From: Reyranella massiliensis 521
GTDB lineage: Bacteria; Pseudomonadota; Alphaproteobacteria; Reyranellales; Reyranellaceae
Reading direction: 5' to 3'
NCBI GenBank assembly: GCA_945862125.1
Contig: CAMAYC010000037.1
Span: 1-40,851 of the forward strand
DNA: 40,851 nucleotides
Part shown: positions 33,710 to 40,851 of the stretch, in pieces
How positions within the stretch are numbered: position 1 is the first letter of the stretch
How the letters are laid out: each line of letters starts with the position of its first letter
Made by a program: the position numbers and the translations under genes
Notes under the pieces: generated by a model
What the model was told of the DNA's origin: nothing
Database searches by the model: none
What the model saw: only the letters and a program-made list of their open reading frames with translations

Positions 33710-34914
33710 AGGCCGAGCACTGCCTTGGCGATGATGTTGCGCTGGACCTCGTTGGAGCCAGCATAGATCGAGGCGGCGCGGTTGTTGAGATAGAGCGGCA
33801 TGGCGGTGACGCCCCACTCCGGCGTCACTGTCGGCTCGTTGTGGCCGAGCAGCCGCGCCTCGGGCTCGAAGGGAGCGGCGTACCAGGCCAGCGCCTCGAC
33901 GCCGAGATGGTCGATCTTCTGCGACGTCTCGCTCCCCCTGATCTTCATCGAGGACGAGGCGGCCCCGGGGTTGCGGCCCTTGCTGAGGTCCGACAGCACC
34001 TGAAGTTCGATCATCTCCAGCGCCTGGATGTCCATCTCCGCCTCGGCCAGCCGTTCGGCAAAACTGCGGTCGGTCGCGAGCTTGCCCGAGCCGTCGGCCG
34101 CCTCCTCGGCCACGATACGGCGCAGGTCCTCGAGCCTGGCATAGAGATTGGGCGTGTAGGCTTCGCCGCCGCGCTCGAACTCGAGCAGGTACTTGGCCAC
34201 GGTCCAGCCGGCGTTCTCCGGGCCGATACGGTTGGCCAAGGGCGTCCGTACATTGTCGAAGAAGACCTGATTGACCTCATGATCACCGGCCAGGGTCACG
34301 ATCGGCTTCACGGTGAGACCGGGCACGTCCATCGAGTCGATGAGCACGAAGGAGATGCCGTCCTGTGGTTTGCCGTCCATTGACGTGCGCACCAGGCAGA
34401 ACATGTGGTTGGCCACATGCGCGCCCGTGGTCCAGATCTTGGTGCCGTTGATCACATAGTCCGAGCCGTCCTGCACCGCGCGGCACTTGAGGCTGGCGAG
34501 GTCGGAGCCCGAGCCCGGCTCGGAGTAGCCCTGGCAGAAGACGATGTCGCCGGCCACGATGCCCGGCAGGTACTTGGCCTTCTGCTCCGGCGTGCCGTAC
34601 TTCATGATGACGGGCCCGACCATGCGCAGACCCATCGAGAAGATGCGCGGCGCGTCGACGGCGGCGCACTCACGCGAGAAGATGTAGCGCTGGGTAGCGC
34701 TCCAGCCGGTGCCGCCATGCTCCCGGGGCCAGCTCGGCGCAGACCAGCCCTTGCGGGCCAGCACCTTGTGCCAGCGCACGCCGGCGTCGAACTCGGCGAA
34801 GACGCCGCCGGTCTTGCGGCCGGCCTCGCGCAGGTCTTCCGTCAGACTGTCGTCGAGGAAGCGGCGGACCTCGCCGCGAAAGGCCTCGTCCTGGGCGCTC
34901 AGTGCTAGATCCAC
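33706..34914 (-). CDS. Acyl-CoA dehydrogenase
   Basis: 402 residues, FAD-dependent. N-terminal helices LSAQDEAFRGEVRRFLDDSL, then the FAD-binding middle domain with CQGYSEPGSGSDLASLKCRA and INGTKIWTTGAHVANHMF, and a C-terminal helical domain ending YAGSNEVQRNIIAKAVLGL. No strong Glu base assignment is possible by eye. The GTG at 34914 is preferred, as GGAGAAAGCCC precedes it; the longer frame to 34962 lacks a site. It would introduce an alpha-beta double bond in an acyl-CoA or carrier-bound acyl chain. It heads an operon with the GST-like and PPTase genes, so a tailoring role in the cluster is possible, as is ordinary catabolism. Confidence 0.92.
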   Translation of the reverse strand: MDLALSAQDEAFRGEVRRFLDDSLTEDLREAGRKTGGVFAEFDAGVRWHKVLARKGWSAPSWPREHGGTGWSATQRYIFSRECAAVDAPRIFSMGLRMVGPVIMKYGTPEQKAKYLPGIVAGDIVFCQGYSEPGSGSDLASLKCRAVQDGSDYVINGTKIWTTGAHVANHMFCLVRTSMDGKPQDGISFVLIDSMDVPGLTVKPIVTLAGDHEVNQVFFDNVRTPLANRIGPENAGWTVAKYLLEFERGGEAYTPNLYARLEDLRRIVAEEAADGSGKLATDRSFAERLAEAEMDIQALEMIELQVLSDLSKGRNPGAASSSMKIRGSETSQKIDHLGVEALAWYAAPFEPEARLLGHNEPTVTPEWGVTAMPLYLNNRAASIYAGSNEVQRNIIAKAVLGL

Positions 34915-35061
34915 GGGCTTTCTCCGGCTGGTCTGTCCACAGAGGCTAGCGGCGGTCGCCATCGGCCGTCCAGAGCGCGGCTGACAGAGGCTTCCGACGG
35001 GCGGTATGGTTTGTGCTTAGATCCAGATGTCGGTTGATGACAGCGTTGGTTGGAGGTGGCC

Positions 35062-35994
35062 ATGCGTATGTTGCTCTCCCTGCTCGCACTCCTGTTCCTC
35101 GCCCTGCCGGCGAGCGCGCAGGACCGCAAGGAAGTCGACATGATGCTGGTGCTGGCCATCGACATCTCCGGAAGCGTCGACCCCGACGAGGCCCGCCTGC
35201 AGCGCCAGGGCTATGTCGATGCCTTCGCTGATTCCACGATCATCAAGGCCATCCTGGGCGGCAATCACGGCCGCATCGCCGTCGCCTACTTCGAATGGTC
35301 CGACTCTTACGTCCAGAAGCTCCTCATCGACTGGACCCTGCTCGACTCCGAGGCGGCCATCCGCGACTTCACCGCCCGCCTCGCCCGCGCGCCGATCTCG
35401 ATCGCGCGCCGCACCTCGATCAGCGGCGCCATCCGCTATGCCATCCCGCTGTTCGGCCGCGCCCCCTACGACACCGAGCGCAAGGTCCTCGACATCTCGG
35501 GCGACGGCTCGAACAACGACGGCGGCCTGGTCACCGACCTCCGGCACGACGCGCTGAAGGAGCGCATCGTGATCAACGGGCTGCCGATCATGAACGACCG
35601 GCCCAACCCCTACGGCTTCCCGAGCGAAACCGACCTCGACAAGTACTATCTCCATTGCGTCGTGGGCGGCCCGCGCTCCTTCGTCGAGGTTGCCGTCAAC
35701 TTCGAGGACTTCCCCCGCGCCGTGCGCAAGAAGCTCCTCCAGGAAGTGGCCGACATCGGGCCCCGGCTCGAGTACGGTCACGACTTCGACATTGGCGATC
35801 TCGGCGTGCCAAAGGGGCGCGACGGTCGGGGCCTCGATGGCGTTCAGCTCGCCCAGAGCGGGCAACGCCGCACCGCCGGTGCACCCGAGGACTACACCCG
35901 CTTCGTGCGGCCCGAGTACGAGCTGGGCTGCGACGTGGGCGAGCGCCGCAGCCGCGAATTCTGGCAGCGCCGCTTCGGTGTCTCGCCGGACTGA
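35062..35994 (+). CDS. DUF1194 secreted von Willebrand factor A-like protein
   Basis: 310 residues. Signal peptide MRMLLSLLALLFLALPASAQ, then a vWA-like fold with a MIDAS-type metal site, VLAIDISGSVDPDEARLQRQG, and further family segments KVLDISGDGSNNDGG and IVINGLPIMNDRPNPYG. ATG 35062 has GGAGGTGGCC before it; a TTG 12 bases upstream is in frame but unlikely. DUF1194 proteins occur in many alphaproteobacteria and have no assigned function. It is probably periplasmic. It is divergent from the acyl-CoA dehydrogenase operon with 147 bp between starts. Confidence 0.9.
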   Translation: MRMLLSLLALLFLALPASAQDRKEVDMMLVLAIDISGSVDPDEARLQRQGYVDAFADSTIIKAILGGNHGRIAVAYFEWSDSYVQKLLIDWTLLDSEAAIRDFTARLARAPISIARRTSISGAIRYAIPLFGRAPYDTERKVLDISGDGSNNDGGLVTDLRHDALKERIVINGLPIMNDRPNPYGFPSETDLDKYYLHCVVGGPRSFVEVAVNFEDFPRAVRKKLLQEVADIGPRLEYGHDFDIGDLGVPKGRDGRGLDGVQLAQSGQRRTAGAPEDYTRFVRPEYELGCDVGERRSREFWQRRFGVSPD

Positions 35995-36026
35995 CGGCTT
36001 CCTATCCTGCGCGATGCTCCGGCGTC

Positions 36027-36527
36027 TCAAGCGTCTGATCCCGCTGCTTTTTTCGCCGGTTCCGCGGTCTTGGAACGGGAAACATCGTGGGACATTTTTT
36101 CGCCCATCCGCCGGTCGAAGTAGTCGAGCACCCGGATGGAGGCGAGGTGGGTAAACGTCCGCCGCCAGCCGACCTCCAGCCCCTTGTAGTAGACGGTGCG
36201 CAACTCACCCTCCCGGACGATCGCCATCAGCCTGTCCTCGATGATGTCCCGACGCTGCAGATGGATGGCGTCCCAGCGCTCGCGAAACCGCTTGTCCCGC
36301 TGACGCCAGCGGTAGACGGTCGACAGCGGTACCCCCGTCCGCTTGGCGGCCAGGCTGACCTCGCCGCACAGGCGGAATTGGCGCAGAAAAAAGACCTTGA
36401 GCCTCGGCGCCGTGCGCCGCTTCACCGGACCGCGGAGCGCCCGGGCGAGCGATTCCGAGGTGCTTCCGGCCGCTGGCGCCGCGTCGGCGGGCCCTGCACG
36501 CAATCCAGAACTTTCGACGATATCCAT
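36027..36527 (-). CDS. Helix-turn-helix protein, terminase-small-subunit-like
   Basis: 166 residues. Residues about 45-90 hold an HTH of the kind seen in phage terminase small subunits and related proteins: FFLRQFRLCGEVSLAAKRTG followed by VPLSTVYRWRQRDKRFRERW. The remainder is basic and helical, ending in a Lys-rich tail (KTAEPAKKAAGSDA). An AGGAAAGG site precedes ATG 36527. No other phage gene lies nearby, so this may be a domesticated or stray element. DNA binding is likely; the biological role is unknown. Confidence 0.72.
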   Translation of the reverse strand: MDIVESSGLRAGPADAAPAAGSTSESLARALRGPVKRRTAPRLKVFFLRQFRLCGEVSLAAKRTGVPLSTVYRWRQRDKRFRERWDAIHLQRRDIIEDRLMAIVREGELRTVYYKGLEVGWRRTFTHLASIRVLDYFDRRMGEKMSHDVSRSKTAEPAKKAAGSDA

Positions 36528-36582
36528 TGGCCATCCCTTTCCTTTCCTGGATCGGATCAATGGCCGGATTGATAGTATTTTC

Positions 36583-36825
36583 CTATCCTCTTGTCAAATC
36601 AGCCACCGTCAGCGCCTCGACGAGACGCCGGATAAACGGCGCCGCCAGCAGCACGACGGGGGTCATGGCGGCCCAGGCCATCGCCCAGGCGCCGAGCCAA
36701 TGGAGCAGGAAGGTCGACTCCGACAGAAACGGAAGGCTCGCGATGGCCGTGGCGATCGCTGTGGTCAATCCGGACTGGATGACGCCGAAGACAAAATGGC
36801 CGTACCGTCGCGGAATGCGCAACAT
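36583..36825 (-). CDS. DUF2798 small membrane protein
   Basis: 80 residues with two hydrophobic helices (about GHFVFGVIQSGLTTAIATA and LGAWAMAWAAMTPVVLLAAP) and the DUF2798 N-terminus RIPRRYGHFVFGVIQSG. Function unknown; inner-membrane location expected. ATG 36825 is preferred as the family start. The frame is open seven codons further to GTG 36846. The HTH gene follows on the same strand 55 bases downstream. Confidence 0.8.
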   Translation of the reverse strand: MLRIPRRYGHFVFGVIQSGLTTAIATAIASLPFLSESTFLLHWLGAWAMAWAAMTPVVLLAAPFIRRLVEALTVADLTRG

Positions 36826-36885
36826 TCTCCGTCCTCTCTCGCTCACGCCTATCCAGCGTATGCCGGGGTAGCAAATATCAGGCCG

Positions 36886-37440
36886 TCATGACGCGGTCGA
36901 GTTGCCCGAACAGGCCGGAACGTACGTCAATCTGATCGTGGACTCGTCCATCAGGTCGCTGGCCACGAGGCGGAGCGGCGGCCGGGGTCCGGCGAAGAAT
37001 GGCGTGCCGCGACCCAGTACGACGGGATGCAAGTAGAGGCGGTACTCATCGATGAGACCGAGGTCCGTCAGGCTTCGCGCCAGGTCTGGCCCGGACACGG
37101 CAATCTCCCCCTCGAGCCGGGTCTTCAGCCCACGGATCGTCGCCTCAAGGTCGCCGTCGACAAGCGTGGCGTTGGGGCCGACCGACCTCAGCGAGCGCGA
37201 CACGACCCACTTCGGCTGGCGCCGCCACGCCGCCGCGAAATTCCGGAGCTCCGGGGTCCACTCAGGACGGTCTTCGTCCCAACAACTCATGATCTCGTAC
37301 ATGCGGCGCCCGTACACGCTGCCGGCGAGGCCGCTCACGTGCTCTATCCAGTGACGAAAGAGCCCGGGACCGGGCGCGAACTTCTCGTGGTCGACATAGC
37401 CGTCCAGGGACTGGTTCATTCCGAAGACGATCTTGGCCAT
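36886..37440 (-). CDS. Dihydrofolate reductase-family (RibD C-terminal-like) protein
   Basis: 184 residues of the DHFR/RibD fold. N-terminus MAKIVFGMNQSLDGYVDH, middle SVYGRRMYEIMSCWDE, NADPH-loop region EIAVSGPDLARSLTDLGLID and the end LYLHPVVLGRGTPFFAGPRP, all typical of the YyaP/YwjB branch that is annotated as dihydrofolate reductase family but has no proven substrate. Start 37440 is chosen by family pattern and a GGAG nine bases before; an in-frame ATG lies five codons upstream. Monocistronic as far as can be seen. Confidence 0.87.
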   Translation of the reverse strand: MAKIVFGMNQSLDGYVDHEKFAPGPGLFRHWIEHVSGLAGSVYGRRMYEIMSCWDEDRPEWTPELRNFAAAWRRQPKWVVSRSLRSVGPNATLVDGDLEATIRGLKTRLEGEIAVSGPDLARSLTDLGLIDEYRLYLHPVVLGRGTPFFAGPRPPLRLVASDLMDESTIRLTYVPACSGNSTAS

Positions 37441-37566
37441 GCCGCAAATCTCCATCCCGGTTTCTTCAAGACCGACCTCACCCTGATGAGGTTGCGAAGC
37501 AGCCGTCTCGATCGGGCGGAGTAACCTCCACCTTTTGTTAGGCAGCAACATGACTGGTCCCGTCCT

Positions 37567-37593
37567 TCAAGACGCGCCTCATCGCGGTCTTGA
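37567..37593. repeat. Inverted repeat / hairpin upstream of the LysR remnant
   Basis: TCAAGAC (37567-37573) and GTCTTGA (37587-37593) are perfect inverted arms. The pairing extends inward through GCG/CGC past one unpaired G, leaving a six-base loop CCTCAT. No T-run follows, so it is not a clear intrinsic terminator. It sits at the point where LysR similarity begins, so it may mark a rearrangement junction. Confidence 0.45.
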
Positions 37594-37601
37594 TCAGGAT
37601 G

Positions 37602-37888
37602 AGGTGGGGCCACGACATCCGAACGAGCTGGGGACACACGACTGCATCACCTTCGCGGGCCTTATGTCGCCGAATTCCTGGACCTTCAAGGCGGGAAAGT
37701 CCGATATGGCCGTGGCAATCCGGTCGAGGCTCGTCGTCAACATGGCTGAAGCGGCCATCGACGCGGCGGTTGCCGGCATCGGCGTCACGCGCGTGCTGTC
37801 CTATCAGGTCGCGCAAGCGTCTCGGGCCGGCACGCTCGTCGTGGCGCTCCACGAATTCGAGGCGGCGCCGTCGCCTAACTCTTCCTGA
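37602..37888 (+). pseudogene. LysR-family regulator, C-terminal remnant
   Basis: Only about 95 residues of the substrate-binding domain are present: RHPNELGTHDCITFAG, then WTFKAGKSDMAVAIRSRLVV, then NMAEAAIDAAVAGIGVTRVL, VLSYQVAQASRAGTLVVALHEFEAAPSP. These match the second half of LysR effector domains (HPxDLxxHxC, NDxEAxxxAAxxGxG). The DNA-binding N-terminus and first half are absent upstream, where the DNA codes for a reductase on the other strand, and the last strands are cut by a stop at 37888. It is a decayed gene. Its end overlaps the EamA transporter gene by 14 bp. Confidence 0.75.
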
Positions 37889-38822
37889 CCTGCAGCCAAA
37901 GTCGCACGCGGCCAAGAATACCGATGGTGATCAGCAGACCGATCGTGACCAGCACCAGACCGCCGATCTGCAGGGCGCCCGGGATTTCACCGACGATCGG
38001 AATGCCCACCAGGACCGAGATGGCCGGCACGATGGCAGGAAACAGCACCGCACGACTGACGCCCAGCAGCACGACCGCCTGGCTGTAGGCGACCATTGTG
38101 ATCACGCCTTGCAGCCCGCCTTGCACCACCCCCTGAAAGGCCAGCGTGCCGAGCGGCAAGGCCATCACATGGCCCGTGCCCTTCCACAAGAGATAGACCG
38201 GCGTCGCCACCGCCATCGACAGCACGGCAACCGCAGCAGTGGCGCGCAAAGCGGATAGCCGCCAGTAGCGCAGCAACAAAGTGAAGCCTGCCCACAGCAG
38301 GCTGGAAGCGAAGAACAGGAGATCGCCCAGCCAGGCCTTGCCGCCGGCAGAGGCGGTTGATTGCGCGATTCCATCCCAGCCGATCAATCCAATCCCGAGC
38401 AAGACGACGGCCGCTCCGGCCAGATGGGCGCGACCGAGGCGTTCGCGAAGGAAGATCGCGGCGCCAATGGTACTGACGATGGTGACGGTAGAGGGGGCGA
38501 TGATGGCGCCATGCGCCAGCGGTGCAAACTGATAGCCCCCGGTCTGCAGCAATGCGAACGGCGCACCGCCCAGCAGCGTGAGAACGAGGGCACGTCCGAG
38601 ACCGATGCCGGCCAGCGTCGGCAGCCCCCAGTAAAACAGCAGGGGCAGCATGATCGACCCGGCGAAGAGATATCGTGCAAAGATCAGGTCGGCGGCATCG
38701 AGGCCACCGACGATACCGGCGCGCGCCGCAGCGAACGACAGCGAGGCGCCCAGCGCCATCGTGGCACCGGACAGCAGCCCCCAGCTTTCACGCCGTGCCC
38801 GTTCCGCCGCCGACTGCGTCAT
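37875..38822 (-). CDS. EamA/DMT-family transporter
   Basis: About 315 residues with ten hydrophobic segments in two EamA repeats: SGATMALGASLSFAAARAGI to VLLGIGLIGWDG, and WLGDLLFFASSLLWAGFTLL to LVTIGLLITIGILGR. Pattern AIIAPSTVTIVSTIGAAIFL and LGVSRAVLFPAIVPAISVL mark the repeat cores. A drug/metabolite exporter or importer with unknown substrate. In-frame ATGs lie at 38822 and 38837; neither has well-placed Shine-Dalgarno spacing. It is divergent from a TetR gene with under 80 bp between, so TetR probably controls it. Confidence 0.88.
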   Translation of the reverse strand: MTQSAAERARRESWGLLSGATMALGASLSFAAARAGIVGGLDAADLIFARYLFAGSIMLPLLFYWGLPTLAGIGLGRALVLTLLGGAPFALLQTGGYQFAPLAHGAIIAPSTVTIVSTIGAAIFLRERLGRAHLAGAAVVLLGIGLIGWDGIAQSTASAGGKAWLGDLLFFASSLLWAGFTLLLRYWRLSALRATAAVAVLSMAVATPVYLLWKGTGHVMALPLGTLAFQGVVQGGLQGVITMVAYSQAVVLLGVSRAVLFPAIVPAISVLVGIPIVGEIPGALQIGGLVLVTIGLLITIGILGRVRLWLQVRKS

Positions 38823-38899
38823 GCTCCTGCCTAACATGCCCGGCCGAGCACCCCAAGTATTTTGTATCACTCGCTCTAGAATTGTGCTGAGATGCCCGA

Positions 38900-39514
38900 A
38901 TGGGACGCCTGAAGGAATTCGACGAAGACAAGGCCATCGACGGCGCCATCGACTGCTTCTGGGCGCGCGGCTACGAGGCGACCTCGGTGCGCGACCTGGC
39001 CGAGCACATGGGCATCGGTGGTGCCAGCCTCTACAACGCCTACGGCGGCAAGCGCGCCCTGTTCGCCACTGCGTTGGAGCGCTATGCCGACCGCACGTCC
39101 CGCCAGCGCATCGCCCGCCTGGAGGAGACTGGACGGCCGAAGGAGGCCATCCGGACATTCTTCGCCGAACTCATCGACCGCTCCCTCGCCGACCCGCAGC
39201 GCCGGGGCTGCCTGTTTGTCAATTCCGCCCTCGACGTGGCACCGCACGACGCCGAATTGGGCAAGGCGGTCGCCGGCTATCTCGACGAGGTGCGTGCTTT
39301 TTTCCAGCGCTGCATCGTGGCGGCGCAGGCCGCCGGCGGGATTTCGGCCCGCCTCGACGCGGTCGAGACCTCACATCACCTGTTGGGCGTGCTGGTCGGC
39401 ATGCGCGTGCTGGCCCGCACGCACGCGAGCCGCGAGACGCTCGAAGCCGTCGCCCGGCCGGCCTTGCAACTGCTCGATGTGCCCGTCGCGCGGCCGGGAA
39501 AGGGAAAGCGATGA
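38900..39514 (+). CDS. TetR/AcrR-family transcriptional regulator
   Basis: 204 residues. HTH at about 8-50: DKAIDGAIDCFWARGYEATS, VRDLAEHMGIGGASLYNAYG, then GKRALFATALERY. The C-terminal domain has LADPQRRGCLFVNSALDVAP, a pattern of the NemR/YxaF-type branch that senses electrophiles or quinones and often carries the same RGCLxxN segment with a Cys. It is divergent from the EamA transporter and overlaps a truncated GST gene by ATGA. Likely regulates both directions; no clear palindrome was found in the short gap. Confidence 0.9.
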   Translation: MGRLKEFDEDKAIDGAIDCFWARGYEATSVRDLAEHMGIGGASLYNAYGGKRALFATALERYADRTSRQRIARLEETGRPKEAIRTFFAELIDRSLADPQRRGCLFVNSALDVAPHDAELGKAVAGYLDEVRAFFQRCIVAAQAAGGISARLDAVETSHHLLGVLVGMRVLARTHASRETLEAVARPALQLLDVPVARPGKGKR

Positions 39515-39726
39515 TCGATCTCTACTGCTGGCCGACGCCGAACGGCCACAAGGTCACGATGTTCCTGGAGGAAGCGGGCCTCGCCTGCCAGATCCATCAC
39601 GTCGACATCGGCGCCGCGCCCGCCTACGGGAGCGAGCCGCTCTCCGGCTGCCCGACGGTCACGGAAGAAGGCAAGAGACTGCTGTTCGGCCAGACCGCGG
39701 CTAGCCTCGGAAAACGACCGCAATGA
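39511..39726 (+). pseudogene. Truncated glutathione S-transferase (71 residues)
   Basis: The start MIDLYCWPTPNGHKVTMFLE is the N-terminus of a YfcG/GstB-type GST (PNGHKV is its hallmark). After about 35 residues (HHVDIGAAPAYG) the sequence departs from the family: the expected glutathione-site region and the whole helical domain are missing, and a stop follows at 39726. Both ends show 4-base ATGA overlaps with the neighbours (TetR and DUF1330), so it may still be translated as part of an operon. Likely an internal-deletion remnant; a small functional protein cannot be ruled out. Confidence 0.65.
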
Positions 39727-40148
39727 CGCCCCGGCCCCCGACGGTCGAGCACCTCAATATCGAGGCGCTGTCCGGCCTGCCGGACGATGCGCCGGTCGTC
39801 ATGCTCAACCTGATGCGCTTTCGCGAACGCTCGCTCGACGGCGACGGCAGCGGCTGGGACGCCTACCTGCGCTACAGCGCGCTCACCATCAAACTCATCA
39901 AAGCACAGGGCGGCACGATTGCCTGGACGGGCACGGCGGAAGCGGTGGCGCTCGGCAGCCCCGAGGACAACCGCTGGGACTATGCCGCCCTGGTCCGCTA
40001 TCCCTCGCGCGCCGCGTTCATCGCCATGATGACCTCGCCGGCCTATGCGAAAGCCAACCTCGAGCGCGAGAACGGCTGCGCCGCGCACACGATCCTCGCC
40101 CTCCGCGAGACCTACAACAACCTCGGCCACGTCCCGTCCAAGGAGTAG
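39723..40148 (+). CDS. DUF1330 domain-containing protein
   Basis: 141 residues of the dimeric alpha/beta-barrel (ferredoxin-like) fold: APVVMLNLMRFRERSLDG, GGTIAWTGTAEAVALG and ALVRYPSRAAFIAMMTSPAYAKA. DUF1330 proteins have no agreed function, though the fold is shared with antibiotic-biosynthesis monooxygenase-like proteins. ATG 39723 overlaps the preceding stop (ATGA). It is followed after three bases by the peroxiredoxin-like gene, giving one transcript with TetR. Confidence 0.85.
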   Translation: MTPRPPTVEHLNIEALSGLPDDAPVVMLNLMRFRERSLDGDGSGWDAYLRYSALTIKLIKAQGGTIAWTGTAEAVALGSPEDNRWDYAALVRYPSRAAFIAMMTSPAYAKANLERENGCAAHTILALRETYNNLGHVPSKE

Positions 40149-40151
40149 AAC

Positions 40152-40805
40152 ATGTCATTGGCAGAAAAGCTGGAAGCAACCCGTGCGGCAAGTGCCGGCC
40201 GAATCCCGCCGGAACGCGCCGCCATCATGGAGCGGGCGACGGACGACCTGCGAAAGTCCGGCATTCTCGACCGCATCGTGGCCGTCGGCAGACCGGCACC
40301 GGGATTCGAGCTCGCCAACCACGACGGCCGCCGAGTCGCTTCGGCCGATCTCCTGGCCGGCGGGCCGCTCGTGTTGTCCTTCTTCCGAGGGTCGTGGTGA
40401 CCCTATTGCAGGCATGAGCTGGACGCTCTGCAGACCATCTACGCCGACATTGCGGGCCTCGGTGGCTCGCTGGTCGTGATCTCGCCCGAGTTGCCGGCAC
40501 GCACCGCCGACATGGCAGGCAAACAGAAGCTCACCTATCCCATTCTCTGGGACGAAAACTCGGCGGTTGCCACCGCTTTCGGACTCGCCTTCTCGCTGCC
40601 CGACGACCTCACGGCCGTCTACAAGGGGTTCGGCATCGATCTGCCGGTGGCCAACGGCGATCCTTCGTGGCGCCTGCCGGTTCCTTCGAGGTTCGTCATC
40701 GACCAGGACGGGATCGTCCGCTCGGTGGAAGCCGATCCCGACTACAAGTACCGGCCGGAACCAGAGACGACGCTCGACGCGCTGCGAAAGGTCGTGGGCG
40801 GTTGA
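40152..40805 (+). CDS. Peroxiredoxin-like (AhpC/TSA) protein, candidate selenoprotein with in-frame TGA
   Basis: 217 residues when TGA 40398-40400 is read through. Before it: RPAPGFELANHDGRRV and LVLSFFRGSW; after it, in the same frame, PYCRHELDALQ, VVISPELPARTADMAGKQ, LTYPILWDENSAVATAFGLA, YKGFGIDLPVANGDPSWRLP and SRFVIDQDGIVRSVEADPDY. The family normally has W-C-P-Y-C here; TGA is exactly at the first, peroxidatic/redox Cys (position 83), with the second Cys at 86, giving UxxC. The frame has no other stop or shift from 40152 to 40805. A hairpin with SECIS-like geometry follows. So selenocysteine (a known Cys replacement in redox proteins) is more likely than decay, although a Cys-to-stop mutation or read error is possible. 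The thioredoxin-fold enzyme would reduce peroxides or disulfides. Confidence 0.75.
40407..40432 (+). promoter_or_regulatory. Candidate bacterial SECIS hairpin
   Basis: Seven bases after the in-frame TGA: UGCA 40407-40410 pairs with UGCA 40429-40432; GAGC 40416-40419 pairs with GCUC 40425-40428; a five-base bulge GGCAU (ending in U) lies on the 5' side; the apical loop is UGGAC (40420-40424) with G in second place. The loop starts 20 nt after the TGA. Bacterial SECIS elements known from SelB work need a short stem-loop at about this distance with G early in the apical loop. Folding was done by eye. Confidence 0.5.
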
Positions 40806-40851
40806 CGAAGGCCGTCGCAACGCAGAATGCCATGGCGCGGAGCCACTCGAT
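40806..40851. other. Window end, no gene seen
   Basis: The last 46 bases after the peroxiredoxin-like gene contain no clear start, terminator hairpin or repeat. Confidence 0.6.

Noticed and set aside
37875..38822. EamA transporter as exporter of the NRPS-PKS product
   Set aside because: It is more than 5 kb from the cluster, beyond several unrelated genes, and is paired with its own divergent TetR.
40476..40805. Separate 109-codon gene after the TGA
   Set aside because: It is the same frame as 40152 and continues the same thioredoxin-fold domain; it would lack the active site and a ribosome-binding site.

Overview
The window is GC-rich, densely packed chromosomal DNA. I infer a soil-type alphaproteobacterium from several things: many crotonase-fold acyl-CoA enzymes, a Bug-type (TctC) solute receptor, an orphan CoxL-like molybdenum hydroxylase, DUF1194, DUF2798 and DUF1330 proteins, and an ArsR/rhodanese/TauE/persulfide-dioxygenase sulfide module. 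No rRNA, tRNA, CRISPR array or complete insertion sequence was seen.

Layout. 1-3.2 kb: edge-truncated VOC protein, LivM-like permease, two divergent enoyl-CoA hydratases. 3.2-7.7 kb: GNAT acetyltransferase and a TetR regulator, divergent across a clear palindromic operator from a P450 / thiolase-like / quinone-oxidoreductase-like operon that looks catabolic. 7.7-13.4 kb: small secreted protein, third enoyl-CoA hydratase, threonine aldolase, molybdenum hydroxylase large subunit co-translated with a membrane-anchored alpha/beta hydrolase. 13.4-16.0 kb: reactive-sulfur module, with a BigR/SqrR-like ArsR repressor, rhodanese and TauE/SafE exporter divergent from a Blh/ETHE1-like metallo-beta-lactamase-fold enzyme. 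16.1-18.9 kb: Bug receptor, flavodoxin-fold oxidoreductase, CbpA/CbpM co-chaperone pair.

19.3-32.7 kb is the most unusual part: a compact NRPS-PKS cluster. Four genes with 4-nt start/stop overlaps encode (i) an A-PCP loading protein, (ii) a 2547-residue KS-AT-ACP-aminotransferase-C-A-PCP megasynthase, (iii) a C-TE protein whose C domain lacks the second His of HHxxxDG and whose thioesterase has Cys in place of the nucleophilic Ser, and (iv) a PAF-acetylhydrolase-like hydrolase. A convergent Sfp-type phosphopantetheinyl transferase, in an operon with an acyl-CoA dehydrogenase and a GST-like protein, follows. Read literally, a Val-like starter would be extended once with malonate, the beta-keto group aminated, one further amino acid added, and the product released by a Cys thioesterase. 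That predicts a small vicinal-diamine amino-acyl dipeptide or a cyclised form of it. No dedicated exporter or regulator is seen.

35-40.85 kb: DUF1194 secreted vWA-like protein, HTH protein, DUF2798 protein, RibD-like reductase, a LysR remnant, EamA transporter divergent from TetR, a truncated GST, a DUF1330 protein, and a peroxiredoxin-like gene whose only in-frame TGA lies exactly at the expected active-site Cys (W-TGA-P-Y-C). A hairpin just downstream fits bacterial SECIS rules, so this is a candidate selenoprotein rather than two broken ORFs.
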